Position numbers and translations under genes: made by a program. Shown here in pieces: positions 53,600 to 62,373 of a stretch of DNA of 64,000 nucleotides. The notes below the pieces were generated by a model. That model searched no databases. It saw only the letters and a program-made list of their open reading frames with translations, and was not told the DNA's origin. The stretch is taken from assembly GCF_035593305.1 (NCBI RefSeq), contig NZ_CP141615.1, positions 3,249,550-3,313,549 of the forward strand, given 5' to 3'. Each line of letters starts with the position of its first letter. Position 1 is the first letter of the stretch. The DNA comes from Limnochorda sp. L945t (GTDB taxonomy: Bacteria; Bacillota; Limnochordia; Limnochordales; Geochordaceae).

Positions 53600-53714
53600 T
53601 TGACCTCACGACAGCAACTACATATCATTAGCGATAGCAGAACCTGGAGACAGGAGGAAACTCCTCGTCGCCGAGCCGGGCTGCGCCCAGCCGGGCGTCC
53701 GCGAGCCCGGCGAG
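53600..53714 (+). repeat. Promoter-leader repeat cassette, copy 2 (drives padR operon)
   Basis: 113 of 115 positions match copy 1 at 43881-43995. TTGACC (53600-53605), 17 nt, TATCAT (53623-53628) is a strong promoter, with a start near 53635. The leader has AGGAG-GAAA-CTCCT (53652-53665) and GGCTG-CGCC-CAGCC (53679-53692). CCGGGCT (53676-53682) can instead pair with AGCCCGG (53704-53710), which would exclude the second hairpin, an attenuator-like choice. The cassette ends just before the padR ribosome site. Confidence 0.85.
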
Positions 53715-53725
53715 GGGGATGGCCG

Positions 53726-54190
53726 GTGGCACGCAGCGGCCTCATCGACTTCTCCAAGCTCTCCGGCGGCTTGCTGCTGACGCGAGGGTTGCTGCCGTAC
53801 TTCGTGCTGAAGCTCCTGGACGAGCGGGCGCCCCTGTGCGGCACGGAGCTCCTCGACGCCATCTACGACCTCACCGGGGGCCGTTGGCGGCCGTCGCCCG
53901 GCGCCATGTACCCCTTGCTGCGGCGGCTGCGCCGCCAGGGCCTCGTCAAGGCCACCCCGGCACGGCGGGGCGGGCGGCTCGTGCAGGAGTACGCCCTGAC
54001 ATCCGAGGGCCGAGCGGAGCTACGCCGGTTCCTGCACGAGATCCGGCCGCGTCTCGAACAGACCGTCGCACTGCTCCAGGTGCACCTGCACAGCCTGGGA
54101 GGGACATGGGATGACAGAGCCGGTCACAATGCCCCGGGCCCCGGGAGGGACTCCGGTCCCGGCGGCGGGACGAGGACAGCAGCCCGTTAG
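53726..54190 (+). CDS. PadR-family transcriptional regulator
   Basis: 154 residues. LLTRGLLPYFVLKLLDERAP, GTELLDAIYDLTGGRWRPSP, then GAMYPLLRRLRRQGLVKATP and VQEYALTSEGRAELRRFL are the complete PadR winged helix (the SPGxxYPxLxxLxxxGLV motif). PadR proteins repress exporter or detoxification genes in response to ligands. GTG at 53726 has GAGGGGG 7 nt upstream. The last 80 nt overlap the ATPase gene, so the C-terminal tail (Gly/Arg-rich) may be an addition. It is the first gene of the padR-drrAB operon and likely autoregulates it. Confidence 0.88.
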   Translation: MARSGLIDFSKLSGGLLLTRGLLPYFVLKLLDERAPLCGTELLDAIYDLTGGRWRPSPGAMYPLLRRLRRQGLVKATPARRGGRLVQEYALTSEGRAELRRFLHEIRPRLEQTVALLQVHLHSLGGTWDDRAGHNAPGPGRDSGPGGGTRTAAR

Positions 54191-55274
54191 CGACGGTGAA
54201 GCAGGGTCACTGGCCGTCTGGGCCCGGGGGCTGGTCAAGACCTACGCCAACGGGGCCGTTCGGGCGCTCGACGGCGTCGACCTCGCCGTTCCGGCCAGCG
54301 CCATCTACGCCGTCGTCGGGCCCAACGGAGCCGGCAAGACGACCCTTCTGAGCATCCTGATGACGCTGGCCCGTCCTACTGCCGGCGAGGCCCGGGTGCT
54401 GGGGTACGACGTCGTCGCCGAGGCGGATGCGGTACGGCGGAAGATCGGGGTGGCGTTCCAGGAACTGAGCGTCGACCTCGACTTGCCGGGACGGGCGGTG
54501 CTGGAGTTTCACGCTCGACTCTATGGGATGGGCGCCCAAGAGCGCGAGCGCCGCATCGCCGAGCTGGCAGAGCTCGTGGGGCTCGGGGCGGGGCCTGAAC
54601 GACGAGGGGCCGGGCGGGCGCCCGGCGGCGTGCTCGACCGAAAGGTGGGCACGTACTCGGGCGGGATGAAGCGCCGCCTGGAGCTCGCCCGGGCGCTACT
54701 CTCCCGGCCTCGGTTGCTGTTCCTTGATGAGCCCACGGCCGGCCTCGACCCGCAAAACCGCGAGGCTCTGTGGGACGCCATCCGCGACCTGCGCCGGCGG
54801 GACGGCGTCACCGTGGTGCTGACCACGCACTACCTCGAGGAGGCCGAACGGCTGGCCGACCGAGTGGCAGTCATCGATCGCGGGCGGATTCTCCAGGAGG
54901 GCACCCCTGGCGAGCTGGTGCGGGCACTCGGGGAGGAAGTCATCTACGTGGGCGGAGAGCGGCGGGGCTCTGGGGGAGCTGGCGCCACCCGCGACGAGGA
55001 TGAAGGTGCGCTTCGGGCGCTGGGGGAGGTCCTCGTGAAGGCGGGCCTGGCCCGATGGTTCTCGATGGACACCCGGTTGCAGCTGGGCGTGGCGGCATCG
55101 GAGCCGGTTCTGCCGGAGCTCGTGCGGCTCGCACAGGAGCAGGGGGTTCGTCTGCGAGAGCTCAGCGTCAGGCGCCCCTCGCTCCACGACGTGTTCCTCA
55201 AGCTGACCGGGCGGGCGCTGCGTGACGAGGCGGGAGACGAGGCCGGAGATGGGCATGGAGGCGAGGCCGGGTGA
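54111..55274 (+). CDS. DrrA-type ABC exporter ATPase
   Basis: 387 residues. After a 35-residue variable N-terminus come LVKTYANGAVRALDGVDLAV, Walker [12 protein letters not shown] (70-80), Q-loop IGVAFQELSVD, a Gly/Arg insertion, signature [16 protein letters not shown] and Walker B LLFLDEPTAGLDPQ, with TTHYLEEAERL. The C-terminal ACR-like domain (SVRRPSLHDVFLKLTGRALR) is typical of daunorubicin-resistance DrrA proteins. It overlaps padR upstream by 80 nt and the permease by 4 nt. Predicted to power export of a drug-like or lipid substrate. Confidence 0.9.
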   Translation: MTEPVTMPRAPGGTPVPAAGRGQQPVSDGEAGSLAVWARGLVKTYANGAVRALDGVDLAVPASAIYAVVGPNGAGKTTLLSILMTLARPTAGEARVLGYDVVAEADAVRRKIGVAFQELSVDLDLPGRAVLEFHARLYGMGAQERERRIAELAELVGLGAGPERRGAGRAPGGVLDRKVGTYSGGMKRRLELARALLSRPRLLFLDEPTAGLDPQNREALWDAIRDLRRRDGVTVVLTTHYLEEAERLADRVAVIDRGRILQEGTPGELVRALGEEVIYVGGERRGSGGAGATRDEDEGALRALGEVLVKAGLARWFSMDTRLQLGVAASEPVLPELVRLAQEQGVRLRELSVRRPSLHDVFLKLTGRALRDEAGDEAGDGHGGEAG

Positions 55275-56110
55275 GCGGGTTTACGGCGCTTTACGCAAAG
55301 CAGATGTACCGGTTCGTGCGAAGCCCCATGGAGATGATGAGCACGCTTTTCATGCCGCTCATCCTGGTGGGGCTGTTTGGGGTGGGAATGGCGTCGGCAC
55401 TGGGACGAGTGGCAGGCGGGTTAGCGGGCGGCGCGACGGTAGGGGGGCTGGCGGGCGCCGGAATGACGAGCGGCGGCGCAGGAGCAGGCTTCGGTGCCGC
55501 GTACCTGGCGTTCATGACGCCGGGGGCGGCGGCGCTCACCGTGCTCTCGTCGTCGGTCGTGGGCGGAGCCACGCTGCTTCAGGAGCGCCTCAACGGCGTC
55601 ATCCGCCAGTACCTCGTCGCTCCGATCCCGAGGCTCGCGATTCTGGCCGGCAGCGTGTCGAGCTCCGTGACGAAGGCGGTCGGCCAGGCCGTGCTGATCG
55701 TGCTGCTGGCGGCGGTGCTCGGCGCACACATGCAGTTGCAGGGCCCTGCAACGCTGGCGGCGATGGCAGGAACGCTTGCGTTCGCGATAGGGTTCGCCGG
55801 GCTTTCCGCCTACTTTGCGTCCATCACGTCGACGATGGGCGCGTACCACGCGGTGATCAACATCTTCAACGTTCCGCTGCTGTTCGCAAGCAACGCCCTC
55901 TACCCCCTGAGCGTGCTACCGGGGTGGCTCCGGGCGCTGGCGCTCCTCAATCCCACGTCCTACGCTGTAGAGCTCGTGCGACTGGCGACCGGCGCCGGTG
56001 CGCCGGAACTGCTGGGGGTCGCGGGCGACCTCGCCGTGCTGGCGGGATTTGGGGCCGCCGGGCTCATGGTGGGGCTGAAGGGCGTCCGCCTCTGGGCCAC
56101 GCCGCTATGA
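55271..56110 (+). CDS. DrrB-type ABC-2 permease
   Basis: 279 residues with six spans. FRSP-type N-terminus (YRFVRSPMEMMSTLFMPLIL), then a Gly/Ala-rich loop (GRVAGGLAGGATVGGLAGAG), TLLQERLNGVIRQYLVAPIP (the 'ERe.Gt.r.ll..P' loop of ABC-2 permeases) and FNVPLLFASNALYPLSVLPG with LALLNPTSYAVELVR, the closing motif. The start GTGA overlaps the ATPase stop. With DrrA it forms the PadR-controlled exporter. Confidence 0.9.
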   Translation: MSGFTALYAKQMYRFVRSPMEMMSTLFMPLILVGLFGVGMASALGRVAGGLAGGATVGGLAGAGMTSGGAGAGFGAAYLAFMTPGAAALTVLSSSVVGGATLLQERLNGVIRQYLVAPIPRLAILAGSVSSSVTKAVGQAVLIVLLAAVLGAHMQLQGPATLAAMAGTLAFAIGFAGLSAYFASITSTMGAYHAVINIFNVPLLFASNALYPLSVLPGWLRALALLNPTSYAVELVRLATGAGAPELLGVAGDLAVLAGFGAAGLMVGLKGVRLWATPL

Positions 56111-56199
56111 GCGCGGCGGCCCCGCATCGCTCGGCCGCCCGGCGTCGCTCGGCCGCCCGGCCCTCCCGAGAGCCGGAGAGCACGCAGGCCCGCATACCG

Positions 56200-57657
56200 T
56201 CACGCAGGCTGGCGTGCCAGGACCGCGAACTCTCGGGCGCGCGTCGCCTCGGGCCGGGTCAGCAGGCTGACGCCCACGAAAAGAGCGGCCGACACGGTGA
56301 GCCCCCACACGCCCGGCCACAACCCCAGCGGGCGCAGGCCGGTGAACTGCATCACGACCACCACCGCACCGCCCGCCACGATGCCTGCCAGTGCCCCTGC
56401 TGCCGTGCCCCGCTGCCAGTAGAAGGCCCCGATGAGCGCCGGGACTGTGACCAGCAGCCCGGCAGACGAGGCGACGGACAAGACTGCTACGAGGCCGGCC
56501 CGCAGGTTCGCAAACAAGAGGGCCAGCACCCCGATCGCGAGGATGGCAACCTTGCCCACGACCAGCTGCGCCCGGTCGTCGGCCTGCGGCCGCAGGGGGC
56601 GGAACAGGTCCCTGGCCACCATCGAGGAGAGGGTCAGCAGGATGGGGTTGACGGTGTCGATGGCGGCGGCCATGATGCCGACCATGGCCAGAAGGGCCGC
56701 AACCGGCGGGACGTACCCCGACCCCAATAGTTGCGGCGTTACCAGGTCAGGGTTGTCAAGACCCGGCAGCAGCACCCGGCCGGCAAATCCCCAGAGGATG
56801 GAGGTCAGGGTGTAGATGAAACCAAAGGCCAGGAAACCCAGGAGCATGCAGCGCATGACGCCGAGGTCCCTGGGCGCGAACAGTCGCTGGGACACCTGGG
56901 GATTGGACAGGGCGAAGAAAAACCATGGCAGCGACAGCCCGAGGAAGGTCTGCCATGAGAAATAACCGTTGCCCGGCACGACCAGCAGCTCGGGCGCATC
57001 CTGCGCCAGCCTGGCAAACAGCCCGCCTAACCCGCCGACCCGGGCGAGCACTACGCCCGTGACGAACAGCGCCGTCCCCATCGTGAACAGGGCCTGAACG
57101 GCCTGGGTCCACGCCACCGACTTCAGCCCGCCCATCCACGCCCAAGCCACGGACAGGGCCGCGGCCAACAGCAGCCCCACCTGGAAGGGAATGGCTCCGT
57201 GGCTCATCCCTTCCATCAGCAGCGCCACCCCCGTCAGCTGCGCGGAGCTGTAAGGGATGAGGAAGAGCACCGAGGCGCCGGCAACGACCATCCCGAGAAC
57301 GGGGCTGGCGTAGCGAACCGCCAGCAGTTCGGCCGGGGAGACGAGCCTCCACCGGTGGCCGGCCCGCCAGAAGTGCGGCCCGAAGAAGGCCACCAGCGAA
57401 AGGCCTGCAAGGTAGATGAATTCGAAGCCCAGGGCGCCGACCCCGCCCCGGTAGGTCAGCCCCGCCAGGCCCACCATCATGAAGGCGCTGTAGGTAGCGG
57501 CGGCATAGCTCAGGGCCGACACCACCCCGCCCAGGCGCCGGTTCGCAAGAAAGTACGACTCCACCTGCCCCGTGACCCCGCGGCGGGCCATGGCAGCGAC
57601 GAGGGTCCCGAACAGGCCGTACAGGGCGAACGCGCCGTAGAGCATCGCGGGGCTCAT
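56200..57657 (-). CDS. Sodium:solute symporter family protein
   Basis: 485 residues, about 13 spans, LeuT-like fold of the SSS family. YFLANRRLGGVVSALSYAAA is the family signature after TM1, ATYSAFMMVGLAGLTYRGGV follows, and NPQVSQRLFAPRDL and AAIDTVNPILLTLSSMVARD are conserved inner motifs. SSS proteins import sugars, vitamins, proline or organic acids with sodium. Its start overlaps the preceding small gene by 4 nt. Divergent from niaR across a short region with a possible NiaR operator, so a nicotinate-type substrate is conceivable but unproven. Confidence 0.9.
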   Translation of the reverse strand: MSPAMLYGAFALYGLFGTLVAAMARRGVTGQVESYFLANRRLGGVVSALSYAAATYSAFMMVGLAGLTYRGGVGALGFEFIYLAGLSLVAFFGPHFWRAGHRWRLVSPAELLAVRYASPVLGMVVAGASVLFLIPYSSAQLTGVALLMEGMSHGAIPFQVGLLLAAALSVAWAWMGGLKSVAWTQAVQALFTMGTALFVTGVVLARVGGLGGLFARLAQDAPELLVVPGNGYFSWQTFLGLSLPWFFFALSNPQVSQRLFAPRDLGVMRCMLLGFLAFGFIYTLTSILWGFAGRVLLPGLDNPDLVTPQLLGSGYVPPVAALLAMVGIMAAAIDTVNPILLTLSSMVARDLFRPLRPQADDRAQLVVGKVAILAIGVLALLFANLRAGLVAVLSVASSAGLLVTVPALIGAFYWQRGTAAGALAGIVAGGAVVVVMQFTGLRPLGLWPGVWGLTVSAALFVGVSLLTRPEATRAREFAVLARQPA

Positions 57658-57902
57658 GGCCCGTTACGCCCCTCATGCCGGTAGCGGGCCTCGCTGCCGG
57701 CGGCGACGTCCGCGTCGGCGGGGCCGGCGCCCCACGAACGGGTCAGCCACGCGACCACGGCGATGGCCGCCAGGGCGAACAGCACCCAGTACAGAAAGCT
57801 GCCATACCACGCTTTGACCTCCGACAGAGCGGCGTAGGGCACCAGATAAGCCGAAAGCACCAGGATGGCGACAAGGATGGCCCCCAACCGGGTTTCGTGC
57901 AT
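57654..57902 (-). CDS. Small two-span membrane partner of the symporter
   Basis: 82 residues: MHETRLGAILVAILVLSAYL and FLYWVLFALAAIAVVAWLTR are two hydrophobic helices, followed by a polar tail. Small two-span proteins (DUF3311/DUF997-like) commonly precede SSS symporters and act with them; the exact family is not certain. The stop overlaps the symporter start by 4 nt (ATGA). ATG at 57902 is used; a TTG at 57914, closer to AGGAGGGG, is an equally good start. Confidence 0.65.
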   Translation of the reverse strand: MHETRLGAILVAILVLSAYLVPYAALSEVKAWYGSFLYWVLFALAAIAVVAWLTRSWGAGPADADVAAGSEARYRHEGRNGP

Positions 57903-57937
57903 GGCGCTGCCCAAATCCCCTCCTCGCGCTTGACTTA

Positions 57938-57945
57938 ACAGGTGT
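57938..57945. promoter_or_regulatory. Candidate NiaR operator
   Basis: ACA-GG-TGT inverted repeat within TTAACAGGTGTCTTG, between niaR and the divergent symporter operon and just upstream of the niaR -35 element. 3H-domain repressors in Firmicutes bind short palindromes of this general kind; assignment is inference. Confidence 0.4.
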
Positions 57946-57946
57946 C

Positions 57947-57975
57947 TTGTCAGCTTCCTACCGCTATTGTAAAAG
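57947..57975 (+). promoter_or_regulatory. Promoter of niaR
   Basis: TTGTCA (57947-57952), a 17-nt spacer and TAAAAG (57970-57975). Transcription would start near 57982, a few bases before the GTG start at 57995, so the leader is very short. Confidence 0.5.
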
Positions 57976-57994
57976 TAACCGGAGGGATGGCAAG

Positions 57995-58570
57995 GTGGTT
58001 CCTTCCGGCATCGCCGCACATCCGAGCGGCGCCGTCCCGGAGCGGGGCCCCGCGGCTCGGCGCCAGGCGCTGGTGCAGATACTGCGGCTGGCGGGCGCGC
58101 CCGTTGCCGGAGCACGGCTCGCCGAACGCCTGGGCGTCAGCCGGCAGGTGATCGTGCAGGACGTGACAGTGTTGCGCGCCTCCGGCGAGCCTATCGTCGC
58201 TACCCCGAGAGGCTATCTTTGGACCCTGCCGGCACGGCCGGAGCCTCAGTACGGCTGCCGCCAGGTCGTGGCCGTCAGCCACGGCCCTGACGATATCGAG
58301 GCAGAGCTCAACGCCGTCTGCGAGCTGGGTGGCCGGGTCGTCGACGTCATCGTGGAGCACCCGGTGTACGGGGAGCTCCGGGGGCTGGTGATGACGGCGA
58401 GCCGGGCTGACGTGCAGGAGTTCGTTGCCAACCTCAAAGACAGCGGGGCCGCGCCGCTCCTGACGCTCACGGGCGGCCCGCACCTGCACACCATTGAGGC
58501 GCCAAGCCAGGCCCGGCTCGACACGATCGCCAGCCGCCTGCGGGAGCTGGGGTTCCTGATGGAGGGCTGA
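57995..58570 (+). CDS. niaR: NAD-biosynthesis/niacin-uptake repressor, NiaR (3H-domain) family
   Basis: 191 residues. The N-terminal HTH_11 domain reads RRQALVQILRLAGAPVAGAR then AERLGVSRQVIVQDVTVLRA and EPIVATPRGYLW. The C-terminal 3H domain has the three His motifs that bind metal and nicotinate: V(S)HGPDDIEAELNAV, VEHPVYGELRG, GGPHLHTIEAP. NiaR represses nicotinate salvage and transport or de novo NAD genes when niacin is plentiful. GTG at 57995 has GGAGGG 8 nt upstream. No nad gene is in the window; the divergent symporter is the only nearby candidate target. Confidence 0.9.
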   Translation: MVPSGIAAHPSGAVPERGPAARRQALVQILRLAGAPVAGARLAERLGVSRQVIVQDVTVLRASGEPIVATPRGYLWTLPARPEPQYGCRQVVAVSHGPDDIEAELNAVCELGGRVVDVIVEHPVYGELRGLVMTASRADVQEFVANLKDSGAAPLLTLTGGPHLHTIEAPSQARLDTIASRLRELGFLMEG

Positions 58571-58709
58571 GTGCGCCGGGTAGCCCGGTTTAGCCGGACG
58601 ACTGGCTCGTAAAGATACCGGAGGTGGCTCCCCGGGGCCGAGGGTTCGTCTCAGGGGCTTCCGGACAGGGCGGAGAATCGGGCGACGCGTCGAATGGCCT
58701 TTACCCGTC

Positions 58710-59510
58710 ATGCATCGCGATCTCGTTGTGCGCACAGGCATGCAGGCGGTCGAGCTGCCTTTGGTCCGGCAGGCTCGGTGGTGGCCCGTGGATGCCCTTC
58801 GGGGCATCGCGGTGGCCGGGATGGTCGCCTATCACTTCATGTGGGACCTGAACTTCTTCGGGCTCTCTTCCGTGGACGTGACCCGCGGCGCCTGGCGGGT
58901 GGTCGCGCGGGCCGGAGCCGCGATCTTCCTGCTCCTGGTGGGCGTCTCCCTGAACCTCGCGGCTTCCCGCAGGCCGTCACCGGCCTATGAACGGCAGTGG
59001 CGAGCACGGGGCCTGAAGCTGTGGGGGTGGGCGTTGCTCATCAGCGTTGTCACCCGGCAGGCGCTGGGCGAGTGGTTCGTGCTCTTCGGCATTCTGCATC
59101 TCATCGGCACTGCCCTGTTGCTGGCTCCTCTGCTGTGGCGCTGGCGGCACCTGAGCGCGGTCCTGGGCGCAGCCATGATAGCCGGCGGGCAGGTGGCCCG
59201 CCACATCCCCGTTTCCGGACCCTGGCTCGTCCCCCTTGGTCTGGCTCCCGCCGGCTACCAGACGGTGGACTACTTTCCCGTGCTGCCCTGGCTCGGTGTG
59301 GTAGTCGCCGGCCTGTACCTCGGGCAGCGGCTGGACCTGGTGGGCCGGTGGCTCGCTGCTCATGGTCGAGCGCCTTTGCTCCTCGTCGCATCGCCCCCCG
59401 TTTGGCTACGGCCGGCTTGCTCGATGGGGCGGCACTCGCTCGCCATCTACCTTCTCCACCAACCGCTCTTGTTGGCCGGTTTCTGGATATGCGGGTACTC
59501 CATCTGGTAG
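58710..59510 (+). CDS. DUF1624 (heparan-alpha-glucosaminide acetyltransferase-like) membrane protein
   Basis: 266 residues with about seven spans. VDALRGIAVAGMVAYHFMWD is the family opening (D.lRGia...M..yHf..Dl), IFLLLVGVSLNLAASRR follows, and FVLFGILHLIGTALLLAPLL is the third motif; MGRHSLAIYLLHQPLLL near the C-terminus matches the acyltransferase_3-like end. Members are membrane acyltransferases or of unknown activity. The start has only a weak ribosome site; ATG 58740 is possible. It precedes the carboxypeptidase gene by about 80 nt on the same strand, hinting at a cell-envelope role. Confidence 0.85.
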   Translation: MHRDLVVRTGMQAVELPLVRQARWWPVDALRGIAVAGMVAYHFMWDLNFFGLSSVDVTRGAWRVVARAGAAIFLLLVGVSLNLAASRRPSPAYERQWRARGLKLWGWALLISVVTRQALGEWFVLFGILHLIGTALLLAPLLWRWRHLSAVLGAAMIAGGQVARHIPVSGPWLVPLGLAPAGYQTVDYFPVLPWLGVVVAGLYLGQRLDLVGRWLAAHGRAPLLLVASPPVWLRPACSMGRHSLAIYLLHQPLLLAGFWICGYSIW

Positions 59511-59593
59511 GTGTTTCGCCGGCAGCGAGGTGTCCTGCCGTCATGGAAGCGACTCCTGGTCTCTCACGGCGGAAGGGTGGGTCCCCATAACCC

Positions 59594-61099
59594 GTGCGTA
59601 CGTACACGGCGTTCGTCGTCTCCTTCCTGCTGGCCATCGCTTGGCCGCTGGTGGTGACCCCGGCCTTCGCCTCGCAAGGCAAGGCCTCCCAACTCAAGGA
59701 CAGGGCGGACGTGCAGCTCCAGGCCCTGCGGGAGCGCCTCGACCAGATCCTGTCCGACCCCGGCCTTTCCGGAGCGTGGATTGGCGCCAGGGTGATCTCC
59801 GTCGACACAGGGCGGGTGCTCTACGCGATCAACCCCGACAAGCGCTTCGTGCCGGCCTCCAACATGAAGCTCTTCACGGCCGCAGCGGCCCTCGACGTGC
59901 TCGGGCCCGATTTCCGCTTCGTGACCCGGGTGGTCTCGGGTGGCAGGCCGTCCGGCGGCGTGCTCGAAGGCGACCTGTACCTCGTCGGCGGGGGCGACCC
60001 GACGGTCCTGCCGCAGACGCTGGAGGAGCTTGCTGCGGCGTTCGCCCGGACGAGCGGCGTCCGCAAGGTGACCGGGCGACTGGTGGCGGACGATACGTGG
60101 TTCGACGACATTCGGCTGGGCGAGGACTGGCTCTGGGACGACGAACCGTCGTGGACCACCCCCCAGATCAGCGCCCTCACCCTGGCGCCCAACGAGGACT
60201 TCGACGTGGGCACCGTCATCGTGGAGGTGCGGGGCACCACCCCCGGACGGCCGGCCGAAGTGCACCTCGTGCCGGACAACGCGTACGTCACGCTCGACGC
60301 CCGCGTGGTCACCGGGGCCGAAGGAGGCGCCCGGGACGTGAGCTTCACCCGCGAGCACGGCACCAACCGCATCATCGTATCGGGCACCCTTCCGCCCGGC
60401 GCCACGGCGCGCCAGTGGGTCACCGTCTGGGAGCCGACGCTGTACGCCGCCGACGTCTTCCGGCTGGCGCTGGAGCGGGCGGGAGTCCGCGTCGAGGGCC
60501 CGACGGTCCGGGGACACGCCCCCGAAAAGGCCCGCCAGGTGGAGTGGGCCAGGCGCCAGTCGCCTCCGCTCTCCGATATCCTCGTCGTCATGCTGAAGCT
60601 GTCCAACAACGGCATCGCCGAGACCCTGGTCAAGACGATGGGCGCGGTACGCCGCGGCGAGGGTAGCTGGAAGGCCGGGTTGGACGTGATGCGGGACTCT
60701 CTCCGCTCCATGGGGATCGACCCGAGCGCCATGCTCCTCCGAGACGGGTCGGGCAAGTCCCACTCCGACCTCGTCACCCCGGCGCAGGTCACGCAGCTCC
60801 TGGCCGCCATGTGGCCCCACCCTCACAAGGAACCCTTCTACCGCGCGCTTCCCGTGGCCGGCGCCCCGGACCGGCTCGTCGGGGGAACCCTGCGCAGCCG
60901 CATGAGAGGGACGCTCGCCGAGGGTAACGCCCGGGCCAAGACCGGGAGCCTCACGGCGGTGCACAGCCTGTCGGGCTACGTGCGAACGCGCAGGGGCGAG
61001 CTGCTGGCCTTTTCGATGCTGTTCAACCACTACCTGGGCCCCGATCCCGTCGCCGTAGAGGACGGCGTGGTGGCGGCCCTGGCGGCGTTCGACGGCTGA
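59594..61099 (+). CDS. dacB: D-alanyl-D-alanine carboxypeptidase/endopeptidase, PBP4 (DacB) family
   Basis: 501 residues, peptidase family S13. A signal peptide (FVVSFLLAIAWPLVVTPAFA) exports it. Active-site motifs are SNMK (Ser89-Lys92 within VPASNMKLFTAAA), SNN at about 337-339 (LKLSNNGIAE) and KTG at about 449-451 (NARAKTGSLTAVHSLSGYV). The large insert between SxxK and SxN typical of PBP4 is present (LVGGGDPTVLP, WLWDDEPSWTTPQISALTL). It trims or hydrolyses peptidoglycan cross-links outside the cytoplasmic membrane. GTG start. Confidence 0.95.
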   Translation: MRTYTAFVVSFLLAIAWPLVVTPAFASQGKASQLKDRADVQLQALRERLDQILSDPGLSGAWIGARVISVDTGRVLYAINPDKRFVPASNMKLFTAAAALDVLGPDFRFVTRVVSGGRPSGGVLEGDLYLVGGGDPTVLPQTLEELAAAFARTSGVRKVTGRLVADDTWFDDIRLGEDWLWDDEPSWTTPQISALTLAPNEDFDVGTVIVEVRGTTPGRPAEVHLVPDNAYVTLDARVVTGAEGGARDVSFTREHGTNRIIVSGTLPPGATARQWVTVWEPTLYAADVFRLALERAGVRVEGPTVRGHAPEKARQVEWARRQSPPLSDILVVMLKLSNNGIAETLVKTMGAVRRGEGSWKAGLDVMRDSLRSMGIDPSAMLLRDGSGKSHSDLVTPAQVTQLLAAMWPHPHKEPFYRALPVAGAPDRLVGGTLRSRMRGTLAEGNARAKTGSLTAVHSLSGYVRTRRGELLAFSMLFNHYLGPDPVAVEDGVVAALAAFDG

Positions 61100-61222
61100 C
61101 GGCGGGGCCGGGTTGGACGAGAACGGGGTCGTGCCGGCGTGCTATCATACTGCGCGCCCGCCGTAGCGGGGCGGGGGACCGGGGCTCCCTCTCGTTGGGG
61201 CGGGCGCCGGTAAGGGCAGGGA

Positions 61223-62188
61223 GTGGGTAGCGTGGGTCAACTCAAAGAGGCGACGTTCGCAGGCGGCTGCTTTTGGTGCATGGTCCATCCCTTCGACGAA
61301 CTGCCGGGCGTGAAACGGGTCATCTCCGGGTACACCGGCGGGCACGTCGAGAACCCCACGTACGAGGAGGTGTGCACGGGCGAGACAGGGCACTACGAAG
61401 CGGTCCGCATCGTCTACGACCCCGACGTGATCAACTACTCCACGCTGCTCGAGCGCTTCTGGCGGCAGATCGACCCCACCGATGCCGGCGGGCAGTTCGT
61501 GGACCGCGGCCCCCAGTACAGGACGGCCATCTTCTACCACGACGAGACCCAAAAGGCGCTGGCCGAGGCTTCCAAGCGGGCCCTGGAGGAGAGCGGGCGC
61601 TTCGACCGGCCGATTGCCACCCAGATCCTCCCGGCCGGCCCGTTCTACCCGGCGGAGGAGTACCACCAGGACTACTACAAGAAGAATGCCTTTCGCTACG
61701 TGCTCTACCGTGCGGGGTCGGGCCGCGACGAGGCACTGCGAAAGGTCTGGAGGAAGAAGGAGCCGGCGGAGGAGCTGCGCAAACGCCTCACGCCGCTGCA
61801 GTTCGCCGTCACTCAAGAGAACGCGACCGAACCGCCTTTCCAGAACGCGTATTGGAACAACACCCGCGAGGGCATCTACGTCGACGTCGTCTCGGGCGAA
61901 CCGCTCTTCAGCACGCGCGACCAGTACGACGCCGGTTGCGGCTGGCCGAGCTTCACCGCGCCCCTGCACCCGGAGAACGTCATCGAGCTGGTCGATACGA
62001 GTCACGGCATGCTTCGCACGGAAGTGCGAAGCCTCAAGGGTGATTCGCACCTCGGGCACCTGTTCGACGACGGGCCGCCGGAGGCTGGCGGCCGGCGCTA
62101 CTGCATCAACTCCGCGGCGCTTCGCTTCATTCCCAAGGAGGACCTCGAGAAAGAGGGCTACGGCGAGTACCGCAAGCTGTTTGACTGA
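61223..62188 (+). CDS. msrAB: Bifunctional peptide methionine sulfoxide reductase MsrA/MsrB
   Basis: 321 residues. The MsrA half starts [20 protein letters not shown], with catalytic Cys16 in GCFWC, and contains [20 protein letters not shown] and [12 protein letters not shown]. The MsrB half begins [20 protein letters not shown] and has [25 protein letters not shown] and the catalytic Cys at about 294 in [10 protein letters not shown]; the CxxC zinc pairs of many MsrB are absent. It reduces both diastereomers of methionine sulfoxide in oxidised proteins, fitting the peroxide-defence genes next door. Codon start is GTG at 61223 or 61232. Confidence 0.95.
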   Translation: MGSVGQLKEATFAGGCFWCMVHPFDELPGVKRVISGYTGGHVENPTYEEVCTGETGHYEAVRIVYDPDVINYSTLLERFWRQIDPTDAGGQFVDRGPQYRTAIFYHDETQKALAEASKRALEESGRFDRPIATQILPAGPFYPAEEYHQDYYKKNAFRYVLYRAGSGRDEALRKVWRKKEPAEELRKRLTPLQFAVTQENATEPPFQNAYWNNTREGIYVDVVSGEPLFSTRDQYDAGCGWPSFTAPLHPENVIELVDTSHGMLRTEVRSLKGDSHLGHLFDDGPPEAGGRRYCINSAALRFIPKEDLEKEGYGEYRKLFD

Positions 62189-62339
62189 ACGGTACCGCTG
62201 CCCGCCCTCGGCGAGCGCCGGTCGCAGGGGACGAGCCCGGGCCCTCGTGACGGCCGCATACCCGCGACAACCGGCTCTGGAGCCCGCTTTTCCCGTTTGA
62301 CGGACAGCCGGCGGCGCCGGTACGCTTTGTCCGGCGCCC

Positions 62340-62352
62340 CATAATCATTATG
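62340..62352. promoter_or_regulatory. PerR-type box upstream of manganese catalase
   Basis: CATAATCATTATG is a perfect 13-bp palindrome matching the core of the Bacillus PerR box (TTATAATNATTATAA: here ATAAT-C-ATTAT). It ends 21 nt before the catalase ATG and overlaps the probable -10 region (TATGAG at 62349-62354, TTGTCC at 62327-62332), so a bound repressor would block transcription. The perR gene lies just beyond the catalase gene. Confidence 0.75.
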
Positions 62353-62373
62353 AGTATAGGAAGGAGCGGGGCG

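Noticed and set aside
56120..56165. Short tandem duplication (TCGCTCGGCCGCCCGGC twice) between drrB and the symporter
   Set aside because: Two units only; too short to be a CRISPR array or a meaningful repeat family.
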